Positions 28,065-38,860 are shown, counted from the stretch's first letter. The stretch is DNA of 64,000 nt from Kluyvera intermedia (GCF_034424175.1 NZ_CP139986.1:4340001-4404000); one strand, 5' to 3'. Program-made: numbers and translations. Notes: generated by a model from the letters alone, not told the origin.

Positions 28065-28523
28065 TTATTCGTCTTCTAACAGTCGCGCACCGGTGCCCTC
28101 TTCACCCAATTTATCACCTGGGTTACGCAACGGGCAGTCACGCAATGACATACAACCGCAACCAATGCAGCCGTTGAGTTGATCGCGCAGCGCTTCCATG
28201 GCGTGGATGCGTTTATCCAGCTCTTCGCGCCATTGGGTGGTGAAATGCTTCCAGTCTTTCGGCCCCAGCGTGTGGTTTTCCGGTAGAACGCGCAGAGATT
28301 CACCAATGGTGCCGAGCGGGATCCCTAAGCGCTGGGCAATTTTAATAATCGCCACGTAGCGCAAAACATCGCGCTTATAGCGCCGCTGATTGCCGCTGTT
28401 TCTCGTGCTGCGAATCAGCCCTTTGCTTTCATAAAAATGTAACGCAGATACCGCTACGCCAGTTCGTTTCGCTACTTCACCCGGTGAAAGCAGCGTTTTT
28501 ATTCTCGTCGATTTTTTTTCCAT
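28065..28523 (-). CDS. soxR: SoxR, redox-sensing MerR-family regulator
   Basis: This 152-residue regulator has the MerR helix-turn-helix ([25 protein letters not shown]) and dimer helix. Cysteines C119, C122, C124 and C130 ([12 protein letters not shown]) bind the [2Fe-2S] cluster and sit at the same numbers as in E. coli. Oxidation or nitrosylation of the cluster turns on soxS. It diverges from soxS, and the SoxR box lies between them, overlapping the soxR promoter region. Confidence 0.98.
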   Translation of the reverse strand: MEKKSTRIKTLLSPGEVAKRTGVAVSALHFYESKGLIRSTRNSGNQRRYKRDVLRYVAIIKIAQRLGIPLGTIGESLRVLPENHTLGPKDWKHFTTQWREELDKRIHAMEALRDQLNGCIGCGCMSLRDCPLRNPGDKLGEEGTGARLLEDE

Positions 28524-28530
28524 AATCCGC

Positions 28531-28561
28531 TTTACCTCAAGTTAACTTGAGGAATTATACT
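28531..28561 (+). promoter_or_regulatory. soxS promoter with SoxR box
   Basis: The perfect 18-bp palindrome CCTCAAGTTAACTTGAGG (28535-28552) lies between -35 TTTACC (28531-28536) and -10 TATACT (28556-28561). The spacer is 19 bp, the overlong spacing that SoxR corrects by DNA distortion when oxidised. It matches the known E. coli site. Confidence 0.96.
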
Positions 28562-28610
28562 CGCCCTCAGAACAGAAATCGACGCGAAAATAGACAACGG
28601 GGAGAGCCTT

Positions 28611-28940
28611 ATGTCCCATCGGGAAATTATTCAGACGCTTATTGAATGGATAGATGAACATATCGAGCAACCGCTTAATATCGATATCGTGGCCAAAAAA
28701 TCCGGCTATTCGAAGTGGTACCTGCAACGGATGTTCCGCACCGTGATGCATCAAACGTTGGGTGATTACATTCGCCAGCGGCGTCTGTTGCTGGCGGCGG
28801 AAGCGCTGCGCACCACCCAGCGACCCATCTTCGATATCGCGATGGATCTGGGTTACGTTTCGCAGCAGACGTTTTCCCGCGTATTCCGCCGTGAATTCGA
28901 CCGTACACCGACAGCCTATCGTCATCAGATCTCCGCTTAA
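28611..28940 (+). CDS. soxS: SoxS, superoxide-response AraC-family activator
   Basis: This 109-residue protein is an AraC/XylS DNA-binding domain alone, with two helix-turn-helices (NIDIVAKKSGYSKWYLQRMFR and IFDIAMDLGYVSQQTFSRVFRREF). The family signature FDRTPTAYR closes it. SoxS activates oxidative-stress, efflux and repair genes. It is controlled at transcription by SoxR from the adjacent promoter. E. coli SoxS has 107 residues; two extra residues lie at the C-terminus here. Confidence 0.97.
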   Translation: MSHREIIQTLIEWIDEHIEQPLNIDIVAKKSGYSKWYLQRMFRTVMHQTLGDYIRQRRLLLAAEALRTTQRPIFDIAMDLGYVSQQTFSRVFRREFDRTPTAYRHQISA

Positions 28941-29195
28941 TATGCCTCTTTGCTGCCGTCGCACACCGCGCGGCAGCACCATTCCCATACCCTTTTAACG
29001 GTTATTTTACTGACAAAAATCCTGCGCCCGCCTCTGGTGAATAAAACAACAAACGTGATATAGTTCACAAAATAGAATGAAACAGAAACAGCGTTTCATC
29101 TCGTTTGATGCCTTCAGATAGCCAGAGCGCCTCGTGCCTCAGTGAACAACGCGCTGTCAGGGCAATGTCTTGTTTATCTCTGAGGATAAGGTTTC

Positions 29196-29477
29196 ATGGT
29201 TTCCATTACCGCAGGCGTCGCGCTGCTACGTTGGCCGTTAACCAGCGCAGTACTGATGTTTATCGCCAGTACCCTGAAGATTCAACTTCGTAAATCAGAC
29301 TACGCCGGGCTGGCAGTGATCAGCGGTATGCTGGGTGTCGCAGCAGCTTGCTGGTTCGCGACGGGCTTACTGGGGATTACTCTGGTGGATATTTCGACCA
29401 TCTTTAATAACATCAAAGATGTGATGGTTGAAGTGATGAGTCATGCGCCGCCTGAATGGCCGGTGCCGATGTATTGA
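29196..29477 (+). CDS. yjcB: YjcB, small membrane protein
   Basis: This 93-residue protein has the E. coli YjcB length and pattern. Helix one spans about residues 5-25 and helix two about 36-62 (YAGLAVISGMLGVAAACWFATGLLGITLVDI), then a polar tail ending PPEWPVPMY. The function is unknown. In E. coli the c-di-GMP phosphodiesterase gene pdeC separates it from soxS; here only a 255-base non-coding gap (28941-29195) remains, and a strong terminator follows yjcB. Confidence 0.85.
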   Translation: MVSITAGVALLRWPLTSAVLMFIASTLKIQLRKSDYAGLAVISGMLGVAAACWFATGLLGITLVDISTIFNNIKDVMVEVMSHAPPEWPVPMY

Positions 29478-29494
29478 GTGCTGATGAAACTGCT

Positions 29495-29521
29495 AAAACC
29501 CCGATTTATCGGGGTTTTTTA
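29495..29521 (+). terminator. Rho-independent terminator of yjcB
   Basis: AAAACCCCGA-TTTA-TCGGGGTTTT forms a strong stem ending in six T. Confidence 0.92.
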
Positions 29522-29615
29522 TTGCCCAAATTCACCAGGGAAAACCCTTTCCACACCAGGTGTTTTACTCTCCATCGACTAAAATAAACGGATGCGCCCT
29601 GCGGAGTGCCGCACC

Positions 29616-31130
29616 ATGAACACCGTCCCTTTCTATCGTTTTATCATTCCCTGCCTCAGCGTTCTGCTGCTTCAACCCGCTTATGCTGCCTCGACGGAGA
29701 GTGAGCCTTCCGACACTCTAGAGGTCAATATCGAAACGATCATGCAGCCGTGGACGGGCGATCTTCCCGGCATGCAAGACCGACGAGTGATCCGGGTGTT
29801 GACCACCTACAGCAAGACCTTTTTTTTCATCACCAAAGGCCAGCAGCGCGGGGCAACTCACGATATTTTCGCTGCGTTTGAACAAAGCCTTAACGCGCAG
29901 TTGGCAAAAGATAAAAAGCTGAAGCAGCGCCATCTTAAGGTACGTATTATCTTCGTCCCGGTAACGCGAGATACGCTTTTTAGCGCCCTCAATGAAGGTA
30001 AAGGGGATATCGCGGCCGCAAACCTGACCATCACCCCTTCCCGCCAAAAAGAGGTCGCCTTCACCGAGCCACTCTACTCCGGGATCAAGGAGTTACTGAT
30101 CTCAGGCCCCGCCTCTCCACAGGTAAAAAACCTCGACGATCTCTCCGGCAAGACGGTATTTGTGCGTCTTTCATCAAGCTATTACGAAAGCGTGCTTACC
30201 CTAAATGCGCGTTTCGCCAAAGAGAAGCGCCCTCCGGTAACCATCAAACCCGCTCCCGAAGCACTGGAAGATGAGGATTTACTGGAGATGCTTAACGCGG
30301 GGCTTATCCCTCTGACCGTGGTCGACCGCCATAAAGCCGTATTCTGGAAACAGGTATTCCCCAAAATTGAGGTACACGAAAAGGTGGTGCTCCGAGATGA
30401 CGGCAGCATTGCCTGGGCCGTGCGTAAAAATAATCCGAAGCTGCTGGCTGAGCTGAATGATTTTGTCAAAGACCACCGCCAGGGCAGTACGCTGGGTAAT
30501 ACACTTTTGTTGCGCTATCTGAAGAGCGCAAGCTATGTCAAAAATGTCGCCGCAGAGAGGGAGCGACGCAAGTTTCTCAAGATGGTGGAGGTGTTTAGAA
30601 AATATGGCGACCGTTATGATGTTGACTGGCTATTGATGGCCGCGCAGGGATATCAGGAATCACGGCTCGATCAGTCGGTACGCAGCCATGTTGGGGCGAT
30701 TGGCGTGATGCAGGTGATGCCAAAAACCGGTAAAGAGTTGAAGGTGGGCGACATCAAACAGCTGGATCCCAATATTCATGCTGGGGTGAAATATATGCGC
30801 TGGATGATCGATCGCTACTATGCCGATGAACCCATGACGCAGCTAGATAAGGCACTGTTTTCCTTCGCCTCCTATAATGCTGGGCCAGCGCGTATTGCTC
30901 GCCTGCGAGTGGAAACGAAGAAGCGTGACTTTGATCCCAATATCTGGTTTGGCAACGTCGAGAACCTTGCCGCTGAGAAAATTGGTGCAGAGACAGTGAC
31001 CTACGTCAGCAACATCTATAAATACTACATCGCTTATCGGCTGATTCTTGACGAGATGAACCGCAAGCGGGTGGCGACGGGAAAGCCACCGATTCTGCCC
31101 GTGCTCAATGAAACATCAATGGCCAACTGA
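29616..31130 (+). CDS. MltF-like lytic transglycosylase with solute-binding domain
   Basis: The ATG at 29616 follows GGAG and gives 504 residues with a signal peptide (MNTVPFYRFIIPCLSVLLLQPAYA). Residues about 50-300 form a family-3 solute-binding-like domain (RVIRVLTTYSKTFFF, GDIAAANLTITPSRQKEVAFTEPLY). Residues about 335-490 form an SLT domain with the catalytic glutamate in AAQGYQESRLDQSV, followed by GAIGVMQVMP and AGVKYMRWMID. This is the MltF layout, but MltF itself is encoded elsewhere in enterobacteria, so this is a paralogue. It probably cleaves peptidoglycan in the periplasm. E. coli K-12 has no gene here. Confidence 0.87.
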   Translation: MNTVPFYRFIIPCLSVLLLQPAYAASTESEPSDTLEVNIETIMQPWTGDLPGMQDRRVIRVLTTYSKTFFFITKGQQRGATHDIFAAFEQSLNAQLAKDKKLKQRHLKVRIIFVPVTRDTLFSALNEGKGDIAAANLTITPSRQKEVAFTEPLYSGIKELLISGPASPQVKNLDDLSGKTVFVRLSSSYYESVLTLNARFAKEKRPPVTIKPAPEALEDEDLLEMLNAGLIPLTVVDRHKAVFWKQVFPKIEVHEKVVLRDDGSIAWAVRKNNPKLLAELNDFVKDHRQGSTLGNTLLLRYLKSASYVKNVAAERERRKFLKMVEVFRKYGDRYDVDWLLMAAQGYQESRLDQSVRSHVGAIGVMQVMPKTGKELKVGDIKQLDPNIHAGVKYMRWMIDRYYADEPMTQLDKALFSFASYNAGPARIARLRVETKKRDFDPNIWFGNVENLAAEKIGAETVTYVSNIYKYYIAYRLILDEMNRKRVATGKPPILPVLNETSMAN

Positions 31131-31149
31131 GGGCGTGATCGCCTCCACT

Positions 31150-31255
31150 GAATTACCTATCGTAGACCGGATAATGCATTTACGCCGCTGCACGGTTGTA
31201 CCTGATGGCGCTTTGCTTATCATGCCTACCCAGAGCCGACGATAATCGACACCGT
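31150..31255. repeat. Degenerate REP pair between the MltF-like gene and ssb
   Basis: CGTAGACCGGATAATGCATTTACGCCGCTGC and CCTGATGGCGCTTTGCTTATCATGCCTACCC resemble worn REP arms facing each other. Confidence 0.55.
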
Positions 31256-31276
31256 AGTCTGAGACGGTCTGCCCCA

Positions 31277-31307
31277 AAAACAAAAAACCCTGCCGAAGCA
31301 GGGTTTC
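31277..31307 (-). terminator. Rho-independent terminator of ssb
   Basis: On the minus strand AAACCCTGC-TTCG-GCAGGGTTT has a UUCG tetraloop and is followed by a T-rich tract (TTTTGTTTTTGG). Confidence 0.92.
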
Positions 31308-31335
31308 ATATTCTGAGTTCGCGAAAACGCGAGTC

Positions 31336-31878
31336 TTAGAATGGGATATCGTCGTCGAAGTCCATTGGTGGTTCGTTAGACTGTGCCGGTGCAGATTGTG
31401 GCTGCTGCTGCGGGCGAGACTGCGCGCCGCCGCTGAACTGATTGCCGCCCTGTGGCTGCTGAGGTTGACCCCAACCGCCCTGCTGCTGGCCGCCGCCTGC
31501 GTTACCGCCAGCCGGTGCGCCGCCGCCCTGACGGCCGCCGAGCATCTGCATGGTGCCGCCTACGTTCACGGTCACTTCAGTGGTGTATTTTTCAACGCCG
31601 GACTGATCGGTCCATTTACGGGTACGCAGCTGGCCTTCGATATAAACCTGAGAGCCTTTACGCAGGTATTCGCCCGCAACTTCCGCCAGCTTGCCAAACA
31701 GCACTACGCGGTGCCATTCGGTCTGCTCTTTCATTTCACCGGTCGCTTTATCGCGCCAGGATTCGGAAGTAGCCAGCGTAATGTTGGCAACTGCGCCACC
31801 ATTCGGCATGTAGCGCACTTCCGGGTCCTGGCCCAGGTTACCGACGAGAATCACCTTGTTTACGCCTCTGCTGGCCAT
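31336..31878 (-). CDS. ssb: Ssb, single-stranded DNA-binding protein
   Basis: This 180-residue protein has an N-terminal OB fold (about 1-110, [23 protein letters not shown]), a Gln/Gly-rich flexible linker ([19 protein letters not shown] and following), and the acidic tip DFDDDIPF that recruits repair and replication partners. It binds single-stranded DNA as a tetramer in replication, repair and recombination. It diverges from uvrA across a 251-bp region that holds a LexA box. Confidence 0.97.
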   Translation of the reverse strand: MASRGVNKVILVGNLGQDPEVRYMPNGGAVANITLATSESWRDKATGEMKEQTEWHRVVLFGKLAEVAGEYLRKGSQVYIEGQLRTRKWTDQSGVEKYTTEVTVNVGGTMQMLGGRQGGGAPAGGNAGGGQQQGGWGQPQQPQGGNQFSGGAQSRPQQQPQSAPAQSNEPPMDFDDDIPF

Positions 31879-32027
31879 GTTTGTCTCTCCTGAATATGTG
31901 TCTTGATTAAGTGTAAACGCGCCAGTGTATCATTTCCAGACGGTATTTTGGTAGCTGCGAGGTGGATTCCACTAAACATCTTATTGCACTGCAATTTTCA
32001 TCCGTCACTCCGTTCGGCATTCCAATA

Positions 32028-32043
32028 CTGTATATTCATTCAG
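32028..32043. promoter_or_regulatory. LexA box between ssb and uvrA
   Basis: CTGTATATTCATTCAG matches the 16-bp LexA consensus CTG-N10-CAG and equals the known E. coli uvrA SOS box. It can serve both divergent genes. Confidence 0.95.
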
Positions 32044-32129
32044 GTTAAGTTGTGTCATAATTAGCCGTTTCTGCCGTTTGTCCTTCGAACAAACCAGGCA
32101 ATCCGTGTATCTTCTACCGGGAAAGGTGA

Positions 32130-34955
32130 ATGGATAAGATCGAAGTTCGGGGCGCCCGCACCCACAATCTCAAAAACATCAACCTCGTCATCCCTCGCGA
32201 CAAACTGATTGTCGTGACCGGGCTGTCTGGGTCTGGCAAATCCTCATTGGCTTTCGACACCCTCTACGCCGAGGGACAGCGTCGCTATGTAGAATCGCTT
32301 TCTGCCTATGCGCGTCAGTTCCTGTCGTTGATGGAAAAGCCGGACGTCGATCATATTGAAGGGCTGTCGCCAGCGATTTCTATCGAGCAGAAGTCGACCT
32401 CGCATAACCCGCGTTCTACCGTCGGTACCATCACCGAAATTCACGACTACCTGCGTCTGCTGTACGCACGTGTCGGCGAACCGCGCTGCCCGGATCACGA
32501 CGTACCGCTGGCGGCGCAAACGGTCAGCCAGATGGTCGATAACGTGCTGTCGCAGCCGGAAGGCAAACGCCTAATGCTGCTGGCTCCGATCATTAAAGAG
32601 CGCAAAGGCGAGCACACCAAAACGCTGGAAAACCTGGCAAGCCAGGGTTACATCCGCGCGCGTATTGACGGCGAAGTGTGTGACCTGTCCGATCCGCCGA
32701 AGCTTGAGCTGCAAAAGAAACACACCATTGAAGTGGTTATCGACCGCTTTAAAGTTCGCGACGATCTGACGCAGCGTCTGGCTGAATCCTTTGAAACCGC
32801 GTTGGATCTCTCTGGCGGTACGGCGGTGGTCTCTGATATGGATGACCCGAAAGCGGAAGAGTTGTTATTCTCCGCCAACTTCGCCTGCCCGATTTGCGGC
32901 TACAGCATGCGTGAGCTGGAACCGCGCCTGTTCTCGTTCAACAACCCGGCAGGCGCCTGTCCAACCTGTGATGGTCTGGGCGTACAGCAGTATTTCGATC
33001 CTGACCGCGTTATCCAGAACCCCGAGTTGTCGCTGGCCGGTGGCGCCATTCGTGGCTGGGACCGTCGCAACTTCTATTACTTCCAGATGCTGAAATCACT
33101 GGCGGAGCACTATAAGTTCGACGTAGAAGCACCATGGGAAAGCCTAAGCGCCACCGCGCAGAAAGCGATTCTCAACGGTTCAGGTAAAGAGTCGATTGAA
33201 TTTAAGTACATCAACGACCGTGGCGACACCTCCGTGCGCCGCCATCCGTTTGAAGGCGTGATGCACAATATGGAGCGTCGTTACAAAGAGACCGAATCCA
33301 GTGCGGTACGTGAGGAGTTGGCGAAATTTATCAGCAACCGTTCCTGCACTAGCTGCGACGGTACGCGTCTGCGTCGCGAAGCGCGTCACGTGTACGTTGA
33401 GAACACACCGCTGCCAACCATCTCCGATATGAGTATTGGTCACGCGCTGGACTTCTTCACCAACATGAAGCTGTCCGGCCAGCGGGCAAAAATTGCGGAA
33501 AAAGTGCTTAAAGAGATTGGCGATCGCCTGAAATTCCTGGTGAACGTCGGCCTCAACTACCTCACTCTGTCCCGTTCAGCGGAAACGTTGTCCGGCGGCG
33601 AAGCTCAGCGTATCCGTCTGGCGAGCCAGATTGGCGCCGGGTTGGTTGGCGTGATGTATGTGCTGGATGAGCCGTCTATCGGTCTGCACCAGCGCGATAA
33701 TGAACGTCTGCTGGGTACGCTGGTACACCTGCGTAATCTCGGCAATACGGTGATTGTGGTGGAGCACGACGAAGATGCCATTCGCGCGGCCGACCACGTT
33801 ATCGATATTGGCCCGGGCGCGGGTGTGCACGGTGGTCAGGTGGTAGCTGAAGGGACACTGGACGACATCATGGCGGTGCCGGAGTCGTTAACCGGACAGT
33901 TCATGAGCGGTAAACGCAAAATTGAAGTGCCGAAAAACCGCGTGCCAGCAGACCCGGAAAAAGTGCTCAAACTGACCGGCGCATCGGGTAACAACTTAAA
34001 AGATGTCACCCTGACCCTACCGGTCGGCCTGTTTACCTGCATTACCGGCGTGTCCGGTTCAGGTAAATCGACGCTGATTAATGACACGTTATTCCCGATT
34101 GCACAGACTCAGCTCAATGGTGCCACCATCGCTGAACCGGCGCCGTATTGCGACGTGCAGGGGCTTGAGCATTTCGATAAGGTTATCGATATCGACCAGA
34201 GCCCGATTGGCCGTACGCCGCGATCGAACCCGGCAACCTACACCGGTGTCTTCACGCCAGTGCGTGAGCTGTTTGCGGGCGTACCGGAGTCGCGTACCCG
34301 TGGCTATACGCCGGGGCGCTTTAGCTTTAACGTGCGCGGCGGACGCTGCGAAGCCTGCCAGGGCGATGGCGTTATCAAAGTCGAAATGCACTTCCTGCCG
34401 GATATCTACGTGCCGTGCGACCAGTGCAAAGGCAAACGCTATAACCGCGAAACGCTGGAGATTAAGTACAAAGGCAAGACCATCCACGAAGTTCTGGATA
34501 TGACCATTGAAGAAGCCCGTGAGTTCTTCGATGCCGTTCCGGCGCTGGCGCGTAAGCTGCAAACGTTGATGGACGTTGGCCTGACCTACATTCGTCTTGG
34601 CCAGTCGGCCACCACGCTGTCCGGCGGTGAAGCGCAGCGCGTGAAGCTCGCGCGTGAGCTGTCAAAACGCGGTACTGGCCAGACGCTGTACATTCTGGAT
34701 GAACCGACCACCGGCCTGCACTTTGCCGATATCCAGCAATTGCTGGAAGTGCTGCATCAGCTCAGAGATCAGGGCAACACCATCGTGGTGATTGAGCACA
34801 ACCTGGACGTCATTAAAACGGCTGACTGGATTGTCGACCTGGGTCCGGAAGGCGGCAGCGGCGGCGGTGAAATCCTCGTTTCCGGCACGCCGGAGACGGT
34901 GGCTAACTGCGAAGCGTCACACACCGCGCGTTTCCTGAAACCTCTGCTGCAATAA
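32130..34955 (+). CDS. uvrA: UvrA, excinuclease ABC subunit A
   Basis: The protein has 941 residues, one more than E. coli. Two ABC ATPase modules carry Walker A GLSGSGKS (residues 31-38) and GVSGSGKS (around 640), ABC signatures LSGGEAQR in each half, and Walker B MYVLDEPS and LYILDEPT. Zinc-binding CxxC pairs are visible (CPICGY around residue 253, [21 protein letters not shown]). UvrA scans DNA for bulky lesions and loads UvrB in nucleotide excision repair. It is SOS-induced through the LexA box upstream, and its stop abuts that of yjbR. Confidence 0.98.
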   Translation: MDKIEVRGARTHNLKNINLVIPRDKLIVVTGLSGSGKSSLAFDTLYAEGQRRYVESLSAYARQFLSLMEKPDVDHIEGLSPAISIEQKSTSHNPRSTVGTITEIHDYLRLLYARVGEPRCPDHDVPLAAQTVSQMVDNVLSQPEGKRLMLLAPIIKERKGEHTKTLENLASQGYIRARIDGEVCDLSDPPKLELQKKHTIEVVIDRFKVRDDLTQRLAESFETALDLSGGTAVVSDMDDPKAEELLFSANFACPICGYSMRELEPRLFSFNNPAGACPTCDGLGVQQYFDPDRVIQNPELSLAGGAIRGWDRRNFYYFQMLKSLAEHYKFDVEAPWESLSATAQKAILNGSGKESIEFKYINDRGDTSVRRHPFEGVMHNMERRYKETESSAVREELAKFISNRSCTSCDGTRLRREARHVYVENTPLPTISDMSIGHALDFFTNMKLSGQRAKIAEKVLKEIGDRLKFLVNVGLNYLTLSRSAETLSGGEAQRIRLASQIGAGLVGVMYVLDEPSIGLHQRDNERLLGTLVHLRNLGNTVIVVEHDEDAIRAADHVIDIGPGAGVHGGQVVAEGTLDDIMAVPESLTGQFMSGKRKIEVPKNRVPADPEKVLKLTGASGNNLKDVTLTLPVGLFTCITGVSGSGKSTLINDTLFPIAQTQLNGATIAEPAPYCDVQGLEHFDKVIDIDQSPIGRTPRSNPATYTGVFTPVRELFAGVPESRTRGYTPGRFSFNVRGGRCEACQGDGVIKVEMHFLPDIYVPCDQCKGKRYNRETLEIKYKGKTIHEVLDMTIEEAREFFDAVPALARKLQTLMDVGLTYIRLGQSATTLSGGEAQRVKLARELSKRGTGQTLYILDEPTTGLHFADIQQLLEVLHQLRDQGNTIVVIEHNLDVIKTADWIVDLGPEGGSGGGEILVSGTPETVANCEASHTARFLKPLLQ

Positions 34956-35309
34956 CTACGAGTACATCTGCTGCCGGAGCGCTTCCGGCAGCAGTTCTAC
35001 CGCCAGTTGATACGACGCGTCCACCAGATAGTAAATCTGCGAATTCGGCAATGAGCCATCAAGATACAACGTACTCCAATGCGCCTTATTTAAATGGCGA
35101 CTTGGGCGTACATCTTTGTGCTGCTGTCGCAGCAGTTCCGCCAGTTCGGGGCTGGTTTTCAGTGAAACCGCCGGGCGGTCTTCCACATCCTTTACCATCG
35201 CGAAAAGTACGTCAGCCACTTTAATTTGAGTTGCCTTCCAGTCGCTGTGTACGCTTTGTTCCGCGCCACGTTTGGCCATGCAATACAGCAGAAGATCCGA
35301 ACTGGTCAT
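34956..35309 (-). CDS. yjbR: YjbR, MmcQ/YjbR-family DNA-binding-fold protein
   Basis: The ATG at 35309, right after AAGGAG, gives 117 residues (MTSSDLLLYCMAKRGAEQS). An upstream in-frame ATG at 35471 would run through a REP element and is rejected. The family has a double-wing fold; the conserved core PSRHLNKAHWSTLYLDGSLP is present. The function is not established. In E. coli yjbQ follows upstream; here it is absent. Confidence 0.9.
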   Translation of the reverse strand: MTSSDLLLYCMAKRGAEQSVHSDWKATQIKVADVLFAMVKDVEDRPAVSLKTSPELAELLRQQHKDVRPSRHLNKAHWSTLYLDGSLPNSQIYYLVDASYQLAVELLPEALRQQMYS

Positions 35310-35449
35310 CGTTTCATACTCCTTAAGTCTCACAAACCACTTTGTGCAAAAAACCATCATCTCAGTGTGCAACAAGATGCCGAAAGGATAAACCTTCCAG
35401 TGACTGATCTTGACTAAAAAAGCATCATTTATTGATAGGCGTTTGGAGC

Positions 35450-35540
35450 GAATTGTAGGCCGGATAAGCAAAGCGCCATCCGGCAGCGTGGGCAGATTGC
35501 CGAATGGCGGCGTAAACGCCTTATCCAGCCTACCCTTGTT
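35450..35540. repeat. REP/BIME between yjbR and aphA
   Basis: TTGTAGGCCGGATAAGCAAAGCGCC and ATTGCCGAATGGCGGCGTAAACGCCTTATCCAGCC are opposing REP units. They occupy the place of E. coli yjbQ. Confidence 0.78.
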
Positions 35541-35545
35541 TGGTA

Positions 35546-36259
35546 TTAGTACTCAGAATTAACGATCACTTCTTCGTTGAATGTGCCAACCTGCGGCAGC
35601 GGTCGGTAAGTCGAGTTAGAGGCACGCAGTACGCGGATTGCTCTGGCACCCACTTCACGCGCAGCGGTGATATCGTTGTCGGAATCGCCGTAGAAAACGC
35701 GAATATTCTTCTCTTTGAGCCACTGGGTTTTGCTGTTCTGTCCAGGATTGTCACCGGCAAAAATCACCGGATTCATGCTCGCTCCTGGGATCAGGAAATA
35801 ATCCTGCAGCGTTTTTGAGACGGTTTCAGTTTTGGTCTGGCTGCGACCGGTCACAAAGTAGATGCTATCGCCGCGCTTCACGTGCATCGCAATCAACGAG
35901 CGGGCAACCTCTTTCGGGATACTGAAAGCATCCCAACCGTTATTCATTTTTTCCCAGAATTCTGGTTTTTTCAGATAGTCCTGGGAATCTGGAGAGTAGG
36001 TCTTTTGTCCGCGCCAAAAACCAGGGCTGGAAAACAGCACGGTATCATCGATATCAAAACCGACCGCCATCGGCGGGTGACCGAGCAGGCTGTTCTCAAT
36101 TTGAGCGACTGAAACCCAGTGAATTGGCGCTTGTTCGGCAAGCTTTGCCACATCGGTACCGGGGTAGAGCGGAGACGGTGACGAGGCATGGGCCGTCACC
36201 GAAGAATTCAGTGCAAATAACAAGCAGACGGCACTGAGAGCTTGCGTGATCTTGCGCAT
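35546..36259 (-). CDS. aphA: AphA, class B acid phosphatase
   Basis: The protein has 237 residues, as in E. coli, with a signal peptide ending VTAHA (residue 25). The HAD-fold nucleophile motif [11 protein letters not shown] (D69, D71) is followed by [12 protein letters not shown] and [16 protein letters not shown]. AphA is a periplasmic, metal-dependent nonspecific phosphatase and phosphotransferase that lets cells use nucleotide phosphates as nucleoside sources. It is monocistronic with about 200 bases to tyrB. Confidence 0.96.
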   Translation of the reverse strand: MRKITQALSAVCLLFALNSSVTAHASSPSPLYPGTDVAKLAEQAPIHWVSVAQIENSLLGHPPMAVGFDIDDTVLFSSPGFWRGQKTYSPDSQDYLKKPEFWEKMNNGWDAFSIPKEVARSLIAMHVKRGDSIYFVTGRSQTKTETVSKTLQDYFLIPGASMNPVIFAGDNPGQNSKTQWLKEKNIRVFYGDSDNDITAAREVGARAIRVLRASNSTYRPLPQVGTFNEEVIVNSEY

Positions 36260-36414
36260 GGTTTCCCTTAAATCGTCGAGTCGTTATTGTAATAAAGTGA
36301 GGGGTGTTTCAAATAAAAGCCCTGCGACCTTACCGCCTGGCAACGATGAAAGGAAGGTTTTTCTGAGAATAATCCTGTAAAAAGTAAGGTGATCACATTT
36401 TGATGCTTTAATCC

Positions 36415-36449
36415 CACTCTGGCTCAGAATAAAGCCCCAGGCCAGAGTG
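36415..36449 (-). terminator. Possible weak terminator after tyrB
   Basis: CACTCTGGC and GCCAGAGTG are perfect 9-base arms around a 17-base loop, starting 10 bases after the tyrB stop. No strong T run follows, so termination is uncertain. Confidence 0.4.
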
Positions 36450-36458
36450 AGCACATAC

Positions 36459-37652
36459 TTACATCACAGCGGCGAACGCTTTTGCTACACGCTGAACGTT
36501 ACGAGTATTGAGCCCAGCCAGGCACATACGTCCGCTGGCAATAAGGTAAACACCAAATTCATCACGCAGACGATCCACCTGAGCAGCACTCAGGCCGGTA
36601 TAACTGAACATCCCACGCTGCTTCAGGAGATAGTCAAAGTTGCCATCGGGCATCTCTTCTTTCAGCACCTTCACCAGCGCCTCGCGCATCTGCTGAATAC
36701 GCACGCGCATCCCTTCGACTTCGGCCAGCCACTCAGCGTTAAGTTGCGCATCGCCCAGCACCGTTGCCACCACCTGCGCCCCGTAATTCGGCGGGCTGGA
36801 GTAATTGCGACGAACGGTCGCTTTCAGTTGCCCCAGCACGCGCAGCGCGGTTTCATTATCTTCGCAAACCACCGACAGGCCGCCGACGCGCTCGCCATAG
36901 AGGGAGAAAATTTTGGAGAATGAGTTGCTGACCAACGCAGGCAGGCCCGCATCGGCAATCGCGCGAATCGCGTAGGCATCGTCATCCATTCCCGCACCAA
37001 AGCCCTGATAGGCGATGTCGAGGAACGGGATCAGGTCACGCGCTTTCAGTACTTCAACCACCGCATCCCACTCTTTAGGCGTGAGGTCGGCCCCGGTTGG
37101 GTTATGGCAGCATGGGTGCAACAGCACAATACTGCGGGCAGGCAGCGCGTTGAACGCTTCCAGCAGTGCATTAACACGAACACCGTTGGTTTCGCTGTCG
37201 AACCAAGGATAGGTACCCACGGTAAAGCCTGCGCCTTCAAAAATAGCGATATGGTTTTCCCAGGTCGGGTCGCTGACCCATACGCCGGAGTCCGGGAAGT
37301 AGCGCTTAAGGAAATCAGCGCCAATTTTTAACGCGCCGGAGCCGCCGACCGTCTGAATAGTGGCGACACGCTGTTGCTGGAGAACCGGATGGTCGGCGCC
37401 AAACAGCAGCGGTGCCACGGTGTGACAATAGCTGTTAAGCCCTTCCATTGGCAGGTATAAGGACGCACCGTGCGGCTGCGTGTTCAGAAGTGCTTCAGCC
37501 TTAGCCACCGAGTCTAACTGCGGGATGATACCGTCTTCGTTATAGAACAGGCCGATGCTGAGGTTTACTTTCTCGCTGCGGGGATCTTCTTTAAAGCGTT
37601 CCATTAACGAAAGAATGGGGTCGCCCGCATAGGCGTCAACTTTTTGAAACAC
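36459..37652 (-). CDS. tyrB: TyrB, aromatic amino acid aminotransferase
   Basis: The GTG at 37652 gives (V/M)[15 protein letters not shown] and 397 residues, equal to E. coli TyrB, with TGGAG upstream; an in-frame ATG at 37694 would add unsupported residues. This is a class I PLP aminotransferase with [15 protein letters not shown] holding the cofactor lysine. It forms tyrosine and phenylalanine, and can form leucine, from the matching keto acids with glutamate. E. coli tyrB is TyrR-repressed; I could not see a clear TyrR box in the 128-bp gap to alr. Confidence 0.95.
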   Translation of the reverse strand: MFQKVDAYAGDPILSLMERFKEDPRSEKVNLSIGLFYNEDGIIPQLDSVAKAEALLNTQPHGASLYLPMEGLNSYCHTVAPLLFGADHPVLQQQRVATIQTVGGSGALKIGADFLKRYFPDSGVWVSDPTWENHIAIFEGAGFTVGTYPWFDSETNGVRVNALLEAFNALPARSIVLLHPCCHNPTGADLTPKEWDAVVEVLKARDLIPFLDIAYQGFGAGMDDDAYAIRAIADAGLPALVSNSFSKIFSLYGERVGGLSVVCEDNETALRVLGQLKATVRRNYSSPPNYGAQVVATVLGDAQLNAEWLAEVEGMRVRIQQMREALVKVLKEEMPDGNFDYLLKQRGMFSYTGLSAAQVDRLRDEFGVYLIASGRMCLAGLNTRNVQRVAKAFAAVM

Positions 37653-37780
37653 GCGATGGTTCTCCAGGTGTACAGAAGGCAGGAAATAACACAATAAACT
37701 GGATGTTGCGGAAGGTCGAGAGGTTGTTGGTGGGTTTTTCCCGGCGTCACGCAGTGAAGCCGGGGAATAGCGGCGTAAGA

Positions 37781-38860
37781 CTAGTCGATATACTTCATCG
37801 CCACACGTGACGTCAGGCGCGTGATAAGTTCGTAAGCACTCACTTTCGTTATTTCGGCAATGCGTTCAACCGGTAGCCCTTCACCCCACAAGGTGACTGC
37901 ATCACCGGTTTTATCCTCGGCTTCAGGCCCTAAATCAACGCAGATCATGTCCATCGCTACGCGCCCGACAACAGGCACGATACGACCATTCACCAGCACC
38001 GGCGTACCGGATGGCGCCGCGCGCGGATAACCATCGCCGTAGCCCATGGCCACCACACCTAAACGAGTGTCGCGTTCGCTAATCCAGGTACCACCGTAGC
38101 CGACCGCTTCGCCCGCTTTGTGCTCGCGGACAGCAATTAAGCTGGAAATCAGCGACATCACCGGCTGCATACCAAAATCCGGGCCCCAGGGTTTCTGCTC
38201 GAGTGGCGACACGCCGTAGAGAATGATACCCGGACGCGCCCAGTCGAAATGCGATTGCGGCCACAGCAGGATACCGCCGGATGCCGCGATAGAGCGCTGA
38301 CCCGGTTTGCCTTCGGTAAACGTATTGAAAATATCAAGCTGGCGTTCGGTCGCGCCGCAGTCTGGCTCGTCGGCGCGGGCAAAGTGGCTGACGATATTTA
38401 CCGGCTGACAAACGTTTCTGCACTGGCTCAGACGCTGGTAAAAAGCATCAGCCTCTTCCGGGCGTACACCCAGACGGTGCATACCCGTGTCGAGTTTCAT
38501 CCAAACGGTGACCGGCTCGGCCAGTTCAGCAGCTTCCAGCGCTTCCAGTTGCTCAACGTTATGTACGGCGGTGTGCAGATGCTGCGCCGAGATGGTTGGC
38601 AGGTCTGTGGCATTAAAGAAGCCTTCCAGCAGCAGTATCGGTTGAGTGATTCCGCCTTCACGCAGGCGCAATGCTTCTTCAAGACGGGCCACGCCAAAAG
38701 CATCCGCGTCGGGGAGCGTTCGCGCGGTCTCAAGAAGACCGTGTCCGTAGGCGTTCGCTTTCACCACCGCAACCAGCTTGCTGGCAGGTGCCAGTTCACG
38801 CAGACGTTGCAGGTTGTGTCGCAGAGCGCGGCGGTTAATGACTACAGTTGCCGCTTGCAT
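37781..38860 (-). CDS. alr: Alr, biosynthetic alanine racemase
   Basis: The protein has 359 residues, as in E. coli. The PLP-binding lysine is K34 in [11 protein letters not shown], and the tyrosine region [17 protein letters not shown] supplies the second catalytic base. It makes D-alanine for peptidoglycan. It lies downstream of dnaB on the same strand with a 47-bp gap, so partial co-transcription is possible. Confidence 0.97.
   Translation of the reverse strand: MQAATVVINRRALRHNLQRLRELAPASKLVAVVKANAYGHGLLETARTLPDADAFGVARLEEALRLREGGITQPILLLEGFFNATDLPTISAQHLHTAVHNVEQLEALEAAELAEPVTVWMKLDTGMHRLGVRPEEADAFYQRLSQCRNVCQPVNIVSHFARADEPDCGATERQLDIFNTFTEGKPGQRSIAASGGILLWPQSHFDWARPGIILYGVSPLEQKPWGPDFGMQPVMSLISSLIAVREHKAGEAVGYGGTWISERDTRLGVVAMGYGDGYPRAAPSGTPVLVNGRIVPVVGRVAMDMICVDLGPEAEDKTGDAVTLWGEGLPVERIAEITKVSAYELITRLTSRVAMKYID

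Noticed and set aside
27965..28177. 70-codon frame between ghxP and soxR, or an SraL/RyjA small RNA
   Set aside because: The frame runs antisense into soxR without a ribosome site. For the small RNA I could find neither a remembered sequence nor a T-tract terminator, so I did not call it.
35310..35471. 54-residue N-terminal extension of yjbR
   Set aside because: It would run through REP sequence, while an ideal AAGGAG site precedes the ATG at 35309 and fits the family length.
37738..37766. Terminator between alr and tyrB
   Set aside because: The CCCGGC...GCCGGG stem is real, but in the direction of transcription it is followed by A, not T; it is only an inverted repeat.
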